DNA of 30,489 bases from a virus: positions 1-30,489 of IMG/VR virus record IMGVR_UViG_3300021180_000436; one strand, given 5' to 3'. Numbering within the stretch: position 1 is the stretch's first letter; the number at the start of each line of letters is the position of its first letter. A program made the position numbers and the translations under genes. Positions 13,484 to 20,852 of the stretch are shown piece after piece. The notes under the pieces are model-generated. The model saw nothing but the letters and a program-made list of their open reading frames with translations, was not told the origin of the DNA and made no database searches.

Positions 13484-13519
13484 TCTCCCCCTCTCCCCCT
13501 CGCCCCCTCTCCCACTCCT
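13484..13519 (+). repeat. Dispersed CTCCCCCTC-type repeat, copy 1
   Basis: A pyrimidine-strand run of CTCCCCCTCTCCCCCTCGCC type fills the gap between 13479 and 13528. Purine-strand relatives occur at 23502-23519, 29368-29424 and 30086-30126. Confidence 0.65.
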
Positions 13520-13527
13520 CCGCCAGC

Positions 13528-14925
13528 ATGCCCCTCCGCTTCCAATACCAGTCCCTCGCCGAGCCGCTCAGCGAACTCGGTGAATCGGTCCGCGTCGATA
13601 AATGGATCGGCTACGGTCCGCACTGGCTGATTCCCCCGGCCCGGATTCCGACGTCGGCAATCCCCTGGCTGTCGGAGCCGCTCTCCGAAAGCGCCGAGAG
13701 CTGGCGCATCGACAAATGGCTGGGATCAAAGCCCGATCGGCTCAATCCCTTCCCGCGGCTCCCCATCGAATGTCAGACCGGCGCGACGGCGGTTCAATGG
13801 GCGGCGCTGATTACGACGGTCGATCGCTGGCTGGGACATTCACCCGCCGTTCTACCGCGATTCATTCCGGGACCGATCGAAGCGCAGACGGGACTGTCAG
13901 CGCCGCTTCATCCCGGCAACTGGCTGGCCGCCCTGGCCATCGGGCAATGGGCATCGAGTCAGCCGGTCGCTCCGCCGCTTCTGCCGAAGATCAACACCTG
14001 GGGCGCTGCCGTTGCCCCGGCGACGTTCTCACCGCTCAGTGAATCAGGTCTTGAGCGCTCGCTTTGTCCGTTCGTCAGCCCGCCCATCTGGCTGCCGCCG
14101 CGATTACCGGTTGAATGTCAGACGGGATCAATTGCTCCACTATCTGGGGCGCTGTCTGGATCGACGGCTACGGTAGCGCAGTGGGGATTTCAAGATCCAA
14201 TCGCACCGCCCGCCGCGAGGTTGCCGGCAGCGTGCGCCCCTTCGCTGTTTCTGCCGACGCTGGGAACGCCGCCAAGCGCCTCGATCGATGGCTGGCAGGG
14301 ATCAAGTCCATCAATCAACTATTCCAGAACCCGTTTACCCGCGGAGGTTCAGACTGGCGCGATCGAAGCCTTACCGGTGGTGGATGCCCTGGGCTGGCGC
14401 GGGGTTCAGCCGTCATCGAGCATTCAGCCCACCCGATTGCCGGTGGAATGTCAGTCGGGCGAAGTTGCGCCGCTGGCTGGCGCGCTTGAACAATCGGCGA
14501 TAACGCTTGCACAGTGGAACTTCCAGCAGCCGGTTTTCCCCGCGTCTCCGCGTCCCGGCGTCCCCGCGTCTCTTATCACCTATCCCGTCTGGCCCAACGT
14601 CGAGTCCACCAGTGTCGATCGCTGGTTTGGCTCAGCTCCTCATCGCCTCAATGCCGCCCCGCGCTTGCCGGTGGAATGTCAGTCGGGCGAGACGCAAGCG
14701 CCGATCGGGGCGTTGTCCGGTTCGCCGGTTCTGACGCAATGGGCCTTTGAATTCCCCGGTGCCATGCCGGGACTGACCTTGCCTTCGGGCGCTTGGCCCA
14801 TGTTCTTTGCCCCGGTGTGGATCGGGCCTCATGTGACGCCTGGGGGATTGGTCTTCCCGGTGGTCTCTTATCGTACTGGGGTTTTTGGACCGAATTGCAA
14901 CAACGTCTTCGGACCGCTGGCTTGA
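13528..14925 (+). CDS. Degenerate-repeat phage protein (W-x-G / RLPVECQ repeats)
   Basis: This 465-residue protein is built of about eight to ten imperfect repeats of 35-45 residues, with the pattern (V/I)DxWxGxxPxxL then RLPVECQ(T/S)GxxAPLxGAL. Clear RLPxEx or equivalent units start near residues 77, 114, 192, 272, 311 and 386, and two share 26 identical bases (near 14436 and 14666). No enzyme motif is seen. Repeat proteins with PVE-type units occur among tail or fibre genes of environmental phages, so a structural role is likely but inferred. A dispersed GCGTC repeat is embedded in frame (residues about 337-350). The stop is TGA at 14923-14925. Confidence 0.65.
   Translation: MPLRFQYQSLAEPLSELGESVRVDKWIGYGPHWLIPPARIPTSAIPWLSEPLSESAESWRIDKWLGSKPDRLNPFPRLPIECQTGATAVQWAALITTVDRWLGHSPAVLPRFIPGPIEAQTGLSAPLHPGNWLAALAIGQWASSQPVAPPLLPKINTWGAAVAPATFSPLSESGLERSLCPFVSPPIWLPPRLPVECQTGSIAPLSGALSGSTATVAQWGFQDPIAPPAARLPAACAPSLFLPTLGTPPSASIDGWQGSSPSINYSRTRLPAEVQTGAIEALPVVDALGWRGVQPSSSIQPTRLPVECQSGEVAPLAGALEQSAITLAQWNFQQPVFPASPRPGVPASLITYPVWPNVESTSVDRWFGSAPHRLNAAPRLPVECQSGETQAPIGALSGSPVLTQWAFEFPGAMPGLTLPSGAWPMFFAPVWIGPHVTPGGLVFPVVSYRTGVFGPNCNNVFGPLA
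14535..14580 (+). repeat. Dispersed GCGTC(T/C)CC repeat, copy 3 (inside the repeat-protein gene)
   Basis: CCCCGCGTCTCCGCGTCCCG and onward, ending CGTCTCTTATCACC. It is read in frame as PASPRPGVPAS. Its end matches the AGGTGAAAGAGACGCG boundary of copy 4 in reverse orientation. Confidence 0.75.
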
Positions 14926-15074
14926 TCCCTCAACCCTGACCCCCTCCGCCACCGCCGCCGGACAGCAGCCGATCATGGTGGGGCCGACCGTGAATGTGGA
15001 TTGGGACAAGGGCGGGAACCTGGTGCGGTGATCCCCTCCCCCGCATCGTGCCGGGGCCAAGTAAGCGATAAGAC

Positions 15075-15483
15075 ATGGCAGCAGTAATCACAGCAGGTCC
15101 GGGCACACTCTCCGCAGGCGGCAAGGTCGCTACGTTTCCGCTCCTAACCAGTGGCGTGACGGGTACGGGGTATGGTCCGGCGAGCGGCGTCACGGGACTG
15201 CGGATTTACCTCCTCTGGCGCGGATGCGATTCTCTACCACATCGCCTCAGCTACGATCAGCGGCTCGACGTTGACGGTCACGCTCGACACGCTCGTTACT
15301 TCAGGAACGACCGTCGTTCTGGACGTGCTTACTTCTAGCAATCTCACCGATGCCTTGTCCAACACGGCGCAGGGGCAGACCGGCCAGACGATCACCAACA
15401 ACAGCACGAAGACAGCGACGAGCTACGGGCTGACGAACGCTGGACTGTGCGTTCTTGGAATCGACCCTACGGTCCAGCCCTAA
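15075..15483 (+). pseudogene. Frameshifted beta-rich phage protein
   Basis: ATG at 15075 opens MAAVITAGPGTLSAGGKVAT, continuing to about GVTGLRIY near 15210. The natural continuation (FTSSGADAILYHIASATISG and on to CVLGIDPTVQP) lies in the +1 frame and stops at TAA 15481-15483. The combined product of about 135 residues is Thr/Ser/Gly-rich and beta-like (STLTVTLDTLVTSGTTVVLD), resembling small virion or Ig-like proteins. The switch occurs within about 15190-15225. No classic slippery sequence is evident there, so a single-base indel (mutation or sequencing error) is more likely than programmed frameshifting. The 149 bp before it (14926-15074) hold no convincing gene. Confidence 0.6.
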
Positions 15484-15602
15484 TGTCGCTGGAGCTGACC
15501 GGGGTTTCGGAGTCGAGTCAGTCCGTGCCGGAGCCGCCGATGGCGCTGTTGCTGGCCGCGGCGCTGCTGCTGGGGATTCGGTTCCGCAAAGTGGCGAAGT
15601 AA
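15483..15602 (+). CDS. PEP-CTERM-like C-terminal sorting peptide as a separate ORF (39 aa)
   Basis: ATG at 15483 overlaps the preceding TAA (TAATG), and the stop is TAA at 15600-15602. The 39-residue product has a polar leader, then VPEPPMALLLAAALLLGIRF and a basic RKVAK end. That has the layout of a PEP-CTERM anchor: VPEP, hydrophobic span, Arg/Lys cluster. In bacteria with the exosortase system this tag sits at the C-terminus of exported proteins. Here it is a separate ORF, in the same frame as the 5' half of the frameshifted gene before it. It may be a detached tail of that protein or a coincidental small membrane peptide. Confidence 0.4.
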   Translation: MSLELTGVSESSQSVPEPPMALLLAAALLLGIRFRKVAK

Positions 15603-15633
15603 ATCGCGTGGTTGAAGCAATCGAGTCGCGATC

Positions 15634-16350
15634 ATGCCTTACTCGCCCGGCGGCAACTTCCAGCGCTCGTTCATCACGCAAACCACAGCGGGGGTGAAGC
15701 AAAACGCGGACGTTCCGCCAACAGCGCTCTTGCGCCACAACGGCGCCACAGACGCAACCGTCACCGTCACCATCACCAACAACGGCGCCGGAGACTACAC
15801 CGCCTCGGGCACCCTTCCCGGCACCTACCTCGACGGCGACGATTGCGAGATCATCGTCAGCGCCACCGTCGGGGGAACCGCAGGTGAGCTGGTCATCTAT
15901 CTGGGTGAGGTATCCAAGCTCCAGGCGAACCTCATCAACGCCCTGTCTGGCCAGACCGTCATCGTCCAGAGCCCGGTGGGTGTGGGCTCGATCCGCATTG
16001 TCGAGAAGGATGCCTATCTGGCAGCAGATGGGCGTGCGTTATTGTTCACGATTCAGCCGGGCAACAACTGGCCGCTCACCCTGGCAGGTTGGACCATTAC
16101 CTTCACAGCGACCAAGACGACATCCAACATCAGCGCCGGGACAGCGACGATCACCACAACCGGGGCGGTCAACGTGGCCACCGGGGCGGGGCAGCAGGTG
16201 CAGGTGGAGCTGGCCAGCAGCCTGACGACGGGATTGGCCATAGGTGTGGGTAACAAAGGCTATAACTTCGACGTGGTAGCGACCAATGGCAGCGATCGTG
16301 CGACGTTGGTGACTGGCCTGATGGATGTCCTTCCCAACGTGACGGCATAA
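15634..16350 (+). CDS. Probable baseplate/virion protein with beta-sandwich domains (238 aa)
   Basis: ATG at 15634 to TAA at 16348-16350. The N-terminal half (GNFQRSFITQTTAGVKQNAD, then ATDATVTVTITNNGAGDYTASG) looks like a beta-sandwich. The C-terminal half begins near residue 125 (DAYLAADGRALLFTIQPG). It shows the ITFTATKTTSNISAGTATIT ... YNFDVVATNGSDRATLVTG pattern typical of the N-terminal domain of BppU-like upper-baseplate proteins. In those, a linear stretch of strands ends in a short LxxGxxxVxP motif. This is a resemblance judged by eye. It is the last structural-type gene before the terminase region. Confidence 0.6.
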   Translation: MPYSPGGNFQRSFITQTTAGVKQNADVPPTALLRHNGATDATVTVTITNNGAGDYTASGTLPGTYLDGDDCEIIVSATVGGTAGELVIYLGEVSKLQANLINALSGQTVIVQSPVGVGSIRIVEKDAYLAADGRALLFTIQPGNNWPLTLAGWTITFTATKTTSNISAGTATITTTGAVNVATGAGQQVQVELASSLTTGLAIGVGNKGYNFDVVATNGSDRATLVTGLMDVLPNVTA

Positions 16351-16533
16351 GCACACGGCGCCAGCGATGAGATATGCCATGCCAATGGGAACCAATTGGA
16401 TTGCCGGAAATCCAACCTCTATTCCTTCCCATCGACCAGTCGAGTAACCCGTTTCCGCTGCATTAAAAAAGCGTAAGGTACTGGCGCGGGGGGTCGGGTA
16501 TCCGCGATTGCGGCGGCGTCGAACGATTTATAA
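16351..16533. other. Intergenic gap before small terminase
   Basis: This 183-bp gap holds no convincing gene. A 7-bp inverted repeat (TTGGATT at 16396-16402, AATCCAA at 16409-16415) is too weak to call a terminator. An A/T-rich patch (CGATTTATAAATG) immediately precedes the terminase start and could contribute a promoter. Confidence 0.4.
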
Positions 16534-17052
16534 ATGTTGGTTGCAAAAAAAAGGGTTGCCAGGGTTGCCAGCGCGGCCAAGCGCAAGCCCAAGAAGGCCA
16601 AGGGCCTGCGCCAGCCGATCGAGAGCCTGCGCCAGCTCGCCGCAGCTTTAGGTAAAAGTCACACGGCCCTGGAGAAGCTGGCCAAGCGGGACGACTGGCC
16701 GTTCAAGCCGCCTTATCCGGTCGCGGAGGTCAAAGCCTGGTGCGAGCTGAATGCGGTGGGGCCGGCGGGCGAAACCAAGCTGACCCCTGAGCGGGACGTC
16801 AAGCTCAAGCTGCTCGGCGCCAAGCTGGCCAAGATGGAGCTGGAGTATCAGATCGAGACGCAGGCCATGGTGTCGCGTGACGAGGTGGAGCGGGAGAACG
16901 TGAAGAAGGTGATGGCGGTGCGGAATGAGCTGATGAACACGCCGCGGCTGATGGCGATGCTGGCGCCCTGCACGAACGACGTGGAACGGGAGGCAGCGAT
17001 CCGCCAGTTTCACAAGGGCATCTGCGACCGGTTCGCCGGGCACGCGGCTTGA
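16534..17052 (+). CDS. Small terminase subunit (Nu1-like)
   Basis: The 172-residue protein has a basic N-terminus (KKRVARVASAAKRKPKKAKG), then an HTH-like region (SLRQLAAALGKSHTALEKLAKRDDWPF). A long amphipathic helix (VKLKLLGAKLAKMELEYQIE) and the conserved-looking VSRDEVERENVKKVMAVRNELMNTPRLMAMLAP segment follow. This order (DNA-binding HTH, oligomerisation helix, V..D.V...W/..L.. block) is characteristic of lambda Nu1 / phage small terminase proteins that recognise the packaging site. The start was recorded at 16534 in a poorly conserved leader; a later start is possible. The stop abuts the oppositely oriented early module, which separates it from the large subunit by 4.4 kb. Confidence 0.7.
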   Translation: MLVAKKRVARVASAAKRKPKKAKGLRQPIESLRQLAAALGKSHTALEKLAKRDDWPFKPPYPVAEVKAWCELNAVGPAGETKLTPERDVKLKLLGAKLAKMELEYQIETQAMVSRDEVERENVKKVMAVRNELMNTPRLMAMLAPCTNDVEREAAIRQFHKGICDRFAGHAA

Positions 17053-17244
17053 TTACCCCGGCTTGCTCCGTTCCTTCTCGTCCGCGTTGAGCAGCTTGAC
17101 GATCCGCTCGGCCAGTTGTCGATCCTGAACCAGCGCCGCCGGGTGCCGGAGGAAGTCGATTCCCGTCAATCCTGAATCCAGGTCGTCGATGCGGTAGAAG
17201 GTTTGCTTGTCCAGTTGGATCTGGCCGTTGATGGTGAAGTTCAT
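17053..17244 (-). CDS. Hypothetical phage protein (63 aa)
   Basis: ATG at 17244 to a stop at 17053, converging directly on the small-terminase stop at 17052. The acidic/basic product (MNFTINGQIQLDKQTFYRID, a middle SGLTGIDFLRHPAALVQDRQ, a helical AERIVKLLNAD end) has no recognised domain. Its start overlaps the stop of the 17567 gene (ATGA), so it is the distal member of the minus-strand operon. Confidence 0.55.
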   Translation of the reverse strand: MNFTINGQIQLDKQTFYRIDDLDSGLTGIDFLRHPAALVQDRQLAERIVKLLNADEKERSKPG

Positions 17245-17567
17245 CGTTTTTTTCTCCGAGCGCCTTGTTTCGTTGGGTCAATGTTTTCCACCCACGTAAA
17301 TTCTCCAAACTGGAGGCCCGGAGCGATGCGGCCTTTCAGGAACGCCGCGAATTGCCTGAAACGAAATAGTTCGATGTGAAGAAGGTCGAGGAGTTGGAGG
17401 AGTTCCTTTTCGGCAACCGGAGTTTCCTTCTGGAGTGCCCGGGCGCGAAGGATTGCAGTCACCATCGCTGCCCTTAGATCAGACGGCGCGATCTTGTCCA
17501 ACCCTTCAAGAAAAATATGTACGCCAGAGAGGGCATCGGATGCTGATTTGGACTTCCGCTTGGTCAT
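17241..17567 (-). CDS. Hypothetical phage protein (108 aa)
   Basis: ATG at 17567. The product has a Lys-rich N-terminus (MTKRKSKSASDALSG), an alpha-helical core with Leu/Ala heptads (AMVTAILRARALQKET, EKELLQLLDLLHIELFRFRQ) and a basic C-terminus. It may be a small helical DNA- or protein-binding factor, but no family is recognised. It lies three bases downstream of the HNH endonuclease gene and overlaps the following gene by 4 bases. Confidence 0.5.
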   Translation of the reverse strand: MTKRKSKSASDALSGVHIFLEGLDKIAPSDLRAAMVTAILRARALQKETPVAEKELLQLLDLLHIELFRFRQFAAFLKGRIAPGLQFGEFTWVENIDPTKQGARRKKR

Positions 17568-17570
17568 GAT

Positions 17571-18080
17571 CTATCTCCGCTCATGTTTCCCCCGGCACTC
17601 GACACAGTAGAATTCTCCCGCTTCCCCCTCGAACAGGTCGCCGCACGAACAGCACTCAGACGTTTCCAGCCGCGCCGGCGTTCCCGGCAGCCGGATGGTC
17701 TTCTGCGGCGGGTTGACGTTCAATTCGTCGATGACGATGGCGACTCCCAGGCGGGCGCTGATGATCTTCTCCAGTCGGGATTTCTCGACATGGCCGTCGT
17801 GAATGTCCCGGTGACAGGGGATGCAGACGTAGACGATATTCGTGCTCACCTCGTCGCTTCCGCCGGCTGCTCTTGTGATTAAATGGTGGCCGTGAATGCG
17901 CGTCGGATCGAACGGGGCAAACCCGCAGAGCTCACACACCGGGCGCTTGTAGCGTTTGATGCCGGCGGGGTCTTTGAGTCTGACGCCGACCTTGGGGATG
18001 GCGAGGGCCTGGTTGTCGGCGTAGCTCCTCCGCTTGAAGGGTCCGGGCTTGGCGAGGTATTGGAAGGTGCCATCGGGCAT
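17571..18080 (-). CDS. HNH endonuclease (169 aa)
   Basis: Zinc-HNH motifs are clear: CELC (49-52), RIHGHHLITRAAGGSDEVST with His65/His66, Asn81, CIPCHRDIHDG with Cys86/Cys89 and His90/His94. That gives a metal-dependent nicking or cutting active site. A second Cys cluster at the C-terminus (CCSCGDLF, then YCVEC) forms an extra zinc ribbon. HNH proteins next to terminase genes are a known feature of HK97-type packaging modules, where they assist DNA cutting. Here it is near the small terminase but on the opposite strand, within the early-type operon. The role in packaging is therefore suggested, not shown. Confidence 0.85.
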   Translation of the reverse strand: MPDGTFQYLAKPGPFKRRSYADNQALAIPKVGVRLKDPAGIKRYKRPVCELCGFAPFDPTRIHGHHLITRAAGGSDEVSTNIVYVCIPCHRDIHDGHVEKSRLEKIISARLGVAIVIDELNVNPPQKTIRLPGTPARLETSECCSCGDLFEGEAGEFYCVECRGKHERR

Positions 18081-18083
18081 GAA

Positions 18084-18482
18084 TCATTTCCTCTGCGGCA
18101 GGGGCCAGTCGAACAGCATGTGGGCCACGCCGCCTTGGCTGAAATGAACTTCGCTTCCGCCTAATTCGAGGTTGCTGATCGCCGACAAGAGGACGCCGAC
18201 GTTGGCCAGCGCCAGTGTCGCGGGCATGGCCCCTTCGATCTGCGAACAGGAGACGTGCAGCTTTTCCACCAGCCCGATGCGCTCGCGGGAAACGATCAGG
18301 CGATAGGACGTTCCCGGATGGCGCTCCAGGTCGAAGACGTGCTCGCGGTGTTTGCCGGGGCGGTCGTCGCTGCCGGTGGCCTGGTCCTCTTTGATCGTCT
18401 CCGCGTCCCAGCATTTTTCGATGGCGCGAGGGAACCGGGCCTTGGCGGATTCGATGGATTCGATTTTGATGGGGAGGGGCAT
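18084..18482 (-). CDS. Hypothetical phage protein (132 aa)
   Basis: ATG at 18482 overlaps the previous stop (TGATG); a GTG one codon earlier is possible. The product is mixed alpha/beta (PIKIESIESAKARFPRAIEK, HRLIVS-type strands, NVGVLLSAISNLELGGSEVH). It ends with VAHMLFDWPLPQRK. No domain is recognised. It is tightly packed with the HNH gene (3-bp gap), indicating co-transcription. Confidence 0.55.
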   Translation of the reverse strand: MPLPIKIESIESAKARFPRAIEKCWDAETIKEDQATGSDDRPGKHREHVFDLERHPGTSYRLIVSRERIGLVEKLHVSCSQIEGAMPATLALANVGVLLSAISNLELGGSEVHFSQGGVAHMLFDWPLPQRK

Positions 18483-18772
18483 CACGTCACTTCCGTTCTG
18501 GAGCAGACCAGCACGTCGCCGACCACCGGATCATCACAGCGCCGCCCCGTGTTGCGGAACGCCATCTGGCGATAAAGCTGCGTGCCCATGTTGTTGAGAG
18601 GGAGATTTTCCAAGAGCCCGGATTCGTTCACGACCATCAGGGACCCCTCGTCGAGCCGGACGATCTCGATATAGCCGCCGACGAATGCCTTCAACTCCGC
18701 GAGGGTGAATTCTGTTCCCTGCTTCGGTGTGACGACTTGCGAAGTGCCATCGGTTTTCCAGAGGGTGGCCAT
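18482..18772 (-). CDS. DUF3846-family phage protein (96 aa)
   Basis: The core reads FTLAELKAFVGGYIEIVRLD, then EGSLMVVNESGLLENLPLNN, then DPVVGDVLVC. This is the classical DUF3846 arrangement (VGGYIE.V, a LVV-E-G.L--LPLN block, VGD-.V-). The family is small and common in phages and plasmids, function unknown. ATG at 18772 overlaps the upstream stop (TGATG). It belongs to the run of overlapping minus-strand genes and probably acts early in infection. Confidence 0.8.
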   Translation of the reverse strand: MATLWKTDGTSQVVTPKQGTEFTLAELKAFVGGYIEIVRLDEGSLMVVNESGLLENLPLNNMGTQLYRQMAFRNTGRRCDDPVVGDVLVCSRTEVT

Positions 18773-18975
18773 CACTGACTCGCTTTCTGCGCTTCGGCCT
18801 TGCTGACAAACACGGATTCGGCAAAGCAGTCGCGCGGGACACAGCGCTGATCGTCATCGAAGCTCACCACCACCCGCTCCCGTCCCTCCTGCTGATAAGA
18901 GCGCAGCACATGGGCCGGGCGTGCGCCACGTCCGTACTCCGCAATGAACACGGGCTGTTTGGGGGTGAAGGTCAT
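18772..18975 (-). CDS. Hypothetical phage protein (67 aa)
   Basis: The upstream open frame is longer, but ATG 18975 overlaps the preceding stop (ATGA) and gives a compact 67-residue protein (MTFTPKQPVFIAEYGRGARP and onward). It has beta-rich VVVSFDDDQRC and FAESVFVSKAEA segments. No domain is recognised. Its short size and overlaps on both sides fit a coupled operon gene. Confidence 0.5.
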   Translation of the reverse strand: MTFTPKQPVFIAEYGRGARPAHVLRSYQQEGRERVVVSFDDDQRCVPRDCFAESVFVSKAEAQKASQ

Positions 18976-19334
18976 TGGCCCTCGGCCCGGATTGACGCGG
19001 TGACGGGCCGCACGCCGATCGTCCATTCGCCGATGGGAGATTCTTTGAATTGATGCCCGACGCTGGCGGCCAGCTCCTCGACGAGGCTGAGCTGTTCCAG
19101 CGCCGTCCATTTCCCGTTCTCGATGGCGTCGGCGATCGCAGCCTCTTGCGTCGGGCCGAAGCCCTGGATGAGGTAGCCGCGAAGGTAAACCCGTTCGAGG
19201 TTAATCGCCGCGTGCCAGCGAGCGCCGTCGCTTTCACGATGGGGTCTGAGGTCGCCGATCTTCTTGCCGCCGACCAGGATGTCGCAGGGGAGCGCATCGG
19301 TGTTCTGTTGCTGGGGCTTGAGGGTGAGGTTCAT
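18972..19334 (-). CDS. Hypothetical phage protein (120 aa)
   Basis: ATG at 19334, three bases after the upstream gene's stop. The product opens MNLTLKPQQQNTDALPCDIL, then VGGKKIGDLRPHRESDGARW, AAINLERVYLRGYLIQGFG and a helical AIADAIENGKWTALEQL segment. It is probably a small mixed alpha/beta protein; no characterised family is identified. The stop overlaps the next gene (ATGA). Confidence 0.5.
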   Translation of the reverse strand: MNLTLKPQQQNTDALPCDILVGGKKIGDLRPHRESDGARWHAAINLERVYLRGYLIQGFGPTQEAAIADAIENGKWTALEQLSLVEELAASVGHQFKESPIGEWTIGVRPVTASIRAEGQ

Positions 19335-19337
19335 GGG

Positions 19338-19901
19338 TTATCTCCGGCTGCCTTCTGAGCAGCGCACGTCTCCGCAGGTAATGTGACCATCCAATGCCGG
19401 GCGTCCGCAGCCGGGGCATTTGGGCCAGCCGGGGGGATAGCCTTCGGTGGGGTTTGCTTCTGTTTTCCGAACCGAGAATCCGACCACGCCGCCTTCGAGG
19501 ATGCTGACCACTTCGCCTTTCGGAGCGATAGAGAATCGACCCTCGGTCGCATCAACGGACGTGGCCGCGCCGTTGAGGTCGAGTCCCGCAGGCAATCCGA
19601 TGAAACGAAAGGGGAGGCCGCAGCACCGGCAGTTGATCCGCACGTCGGCTTGAAATCTTCCTGTGTCCTCAAGTCGATGCACGTCCACTTCTGCCGCAAA
19701 ATCTTCGTGCGTGCATTGGTTGAGCAATTCTTTTTTCCAGAAGTAGCGGTAGTGAGTCCGACCTCTGTTGCCGGGGCACGTTTCGCAGTAGAAGTCTCCG
19801 GCCTTTGATGCGTCGAATTGCTCGCGGTTTAGCGGGCTGGATTCTGCCTGCCGAACCTCATGCAACGGCTTGCCGCAATCGGGGCATTTAAAATGTGTCA
19901 T
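19338..19901 (-). CDS. Zinc-ribbon phage protein of unknown function (187 aa)
   Basis: The N-terminal FKCPDCGKPL ribbon pairs with YCETCPG (residues about 39-43). The middle carries QCTHEDFAAEVDVHRLEDTG, DVRINCRCCGLPFRFIGLPA and GLDLNGAATSVDATEGRFSI, which is a recognisable conserved phage block. A second ribbon (KCPGCG, with HITCGDVRC) ends it. The spacing predicts two or three zinc sites. Overall pattern, not a named domain, supports the call. The start overlaps the stop of the preceding operon gene. Confidence 0.6.
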   Translation of the reverse strand: MTHFKCPDCGKPLHEVRQAESSPLNREQFDASKAGDFYCETCPGNRGRTHYRYFWKKELLNQCTHEDFAAEVDVHRLEDTGRFQADVRINCRCCGLPFRFIGLPAGLDLNGAATSVDATEGRFSIAPKGEVVSILEGGVVGFSVRKTEANPTEGYPPGWPKCPGCGRPALDGHITCGDVRCSEGSRR

Positions 19902-20299
19902 GGCGTCTTTCCTTCTGCCTTGGTGATCGCGCTACGGGCGGCGTTGATGGCGTTGGTGAGTTGTTCCCAGATGGCCGCCGCAACCGGATCGGTCGGTTGG
20001 TGCTGCGCGATCCCGATCCCCGCCCAATGCATCAATTTGCATGCTTCCAGAAGCTCGGGGGCGGCGGCGATCAATCGGGCATCTGGAAACGATTCGACCG
20101 TCTCCAGCGTTGCCGCTTTCATCAATCCGCCCTTGTCGCCCTCGCGGATCGCGAATCGAGCCGTCGCCCGGTTGAATCCCTGTCGAACGAAGTCCATGAC
20201 CATGAGCCGGCCGCGATCGGGCGTGCCGAGAAAGAACGTCTCGCCGCCATCGAACGATTGCCATATCCACGGCCCCGGCGTGTGTTTGTTCTCTGACAT
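19898..20299 (-). CDS. HTPGPW-type conserved phage protein (133 aa)
   Basis: The start MSENKHTPGPWIWQSFDGGE and the later PDARLIAAAPELLEACKLMH are hallmarks of a very widespread small phage protein of unknown function. The product ends in a helical QLTNAINAARSAITKAEGKTP. ATG at 20299 lies just after the intrinsic terminator at 20311-20366, so this gene heads the distal group of minus-strand genes. Expression may come from read-through or an unseen promoter. Confidence 0.75.
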   Translation of the reverse strand: MSENKHTPGPWIWQSFDGGETFFLGTPDRGRLMVMDFVRQGFNRATARFAIREGDKGGLMKAATLETVESFPDARLIAAAPELLEACKLMHWAGIGIAQHQPTDPVAAAIWEQLTNAINAARSAITKAEGKTP

Positions 20300-20310
20300 G
20301 ACTTCTCTCC

Positions 20311-20366
20311 GTTAAAGGCAAAAGCAGGGGCGAGGCCGGGGACGTTCACAATTTGGCCTCACCCCC
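20311..20366 (-). terminator. Intrinsic terminator of minus-strand early genes
   Basis: On the minus strand an 11-bp stem (GGGGTGAGGCC with GGCCTCGCCCC, one G-U pair; arms at 20365-20355 and 20337-20327) encloses a 17-base loop. It is followed by TGCTTTTGCCTTT. It lies between the stop of the gene at 20388 and the start at 20299. Confidence 0.6.
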
Positions 20367-20387
20367 GCACGAAAGGAAACGCTCGTT

Positions 20388-20822
20388 TCAGCGCAGCGCC
20401 GCTTTCAGATCATCGATCGCCACCGACGCCTGCCGCCGGGTCATCTGCTGGAATTCGATCCCGAAGTGGTCGCGGGCGCTCTCATAGGGATCGACGTGGT
20501 GCTCGTTGGCCAGGAGCAGGATCAACTGACGCTGGGAGTCGGTCATCGGCTGATGGCCCGAGCCGTTGCCGCCGTTGCCGTTGCCGTTCTGAGATTCGAT
20601 CCGCTGATGGCGCTTGCGGCGGAGACGGGGCTGCATCGCGGCCGACTGTCTGTCGATGGACTCGTGCGCCAGGGCGTAGAGGTCGCCGATGCGATCCTGT
20701 AGTTCACCGGGACGCTCCAGGAGGGATTGATCGAGTTCGGCGGTGACGTTGATGGAGACGCCGGCTGACTGATAATCTTCGGAGGCTTTACGCGAAAGCC
20801 CGACGTTAATTGTGAGGGGCAT
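20388..20822 (-). CDS. Conserved phage protein with C-terminal helical domain (144 aa)
   Basis: ATG at 20822 has a strong AGGAAAAAGGTG ribosome region; an in-frame TTG one codon earlier is possible. The first 60 residues (LTINVGLSRKASEDYQSAGV and SINVTAELDQSLLERPGELQ) match the look of a widespread phage family of unknown function, often near recombination genes. A basic Gly/Asn linker (NGNGNGGNGSG) follows. The C-terminal DSQRQLILLLANEHHVDPYE resembles the small helical domain found at the end of some phage single-strand annealing or recombination proteins. A DNA-handling role is inferred only. Confidence 0.6.
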   Translation of the reverse strand: MPLTINVGLSRKASEDYQSAGVSINVTAELDQSLLERPGELQDRIGDLYALAHESIDRQSAAMQPRLRRKRHQRIESQNGNGNGGNGSGHQPMTDSQRQLILLLANEHHVDPYESARDHFGIEFQQMTRRQASVAIDDLKAALR

Positions 20823-20852
20823 CAAAGCACCTTTTTCCTTTCGTGTTTTGAA

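Noticed and set aside
14926-15056. Short plus-strand frame ending VDWDKGGNLVR after the repeat-protein gene
   Set aside because: No credible start codon with ribosome site. It might be a shifted continuation of the repeat protein, but the junction shows no motif continuity.
16396-16415. Small inverted repeat in the gap before the small terminase as a possible terminator
   Set aside because: Stem of only 7 A/T-rich pairs and no T tract follows.
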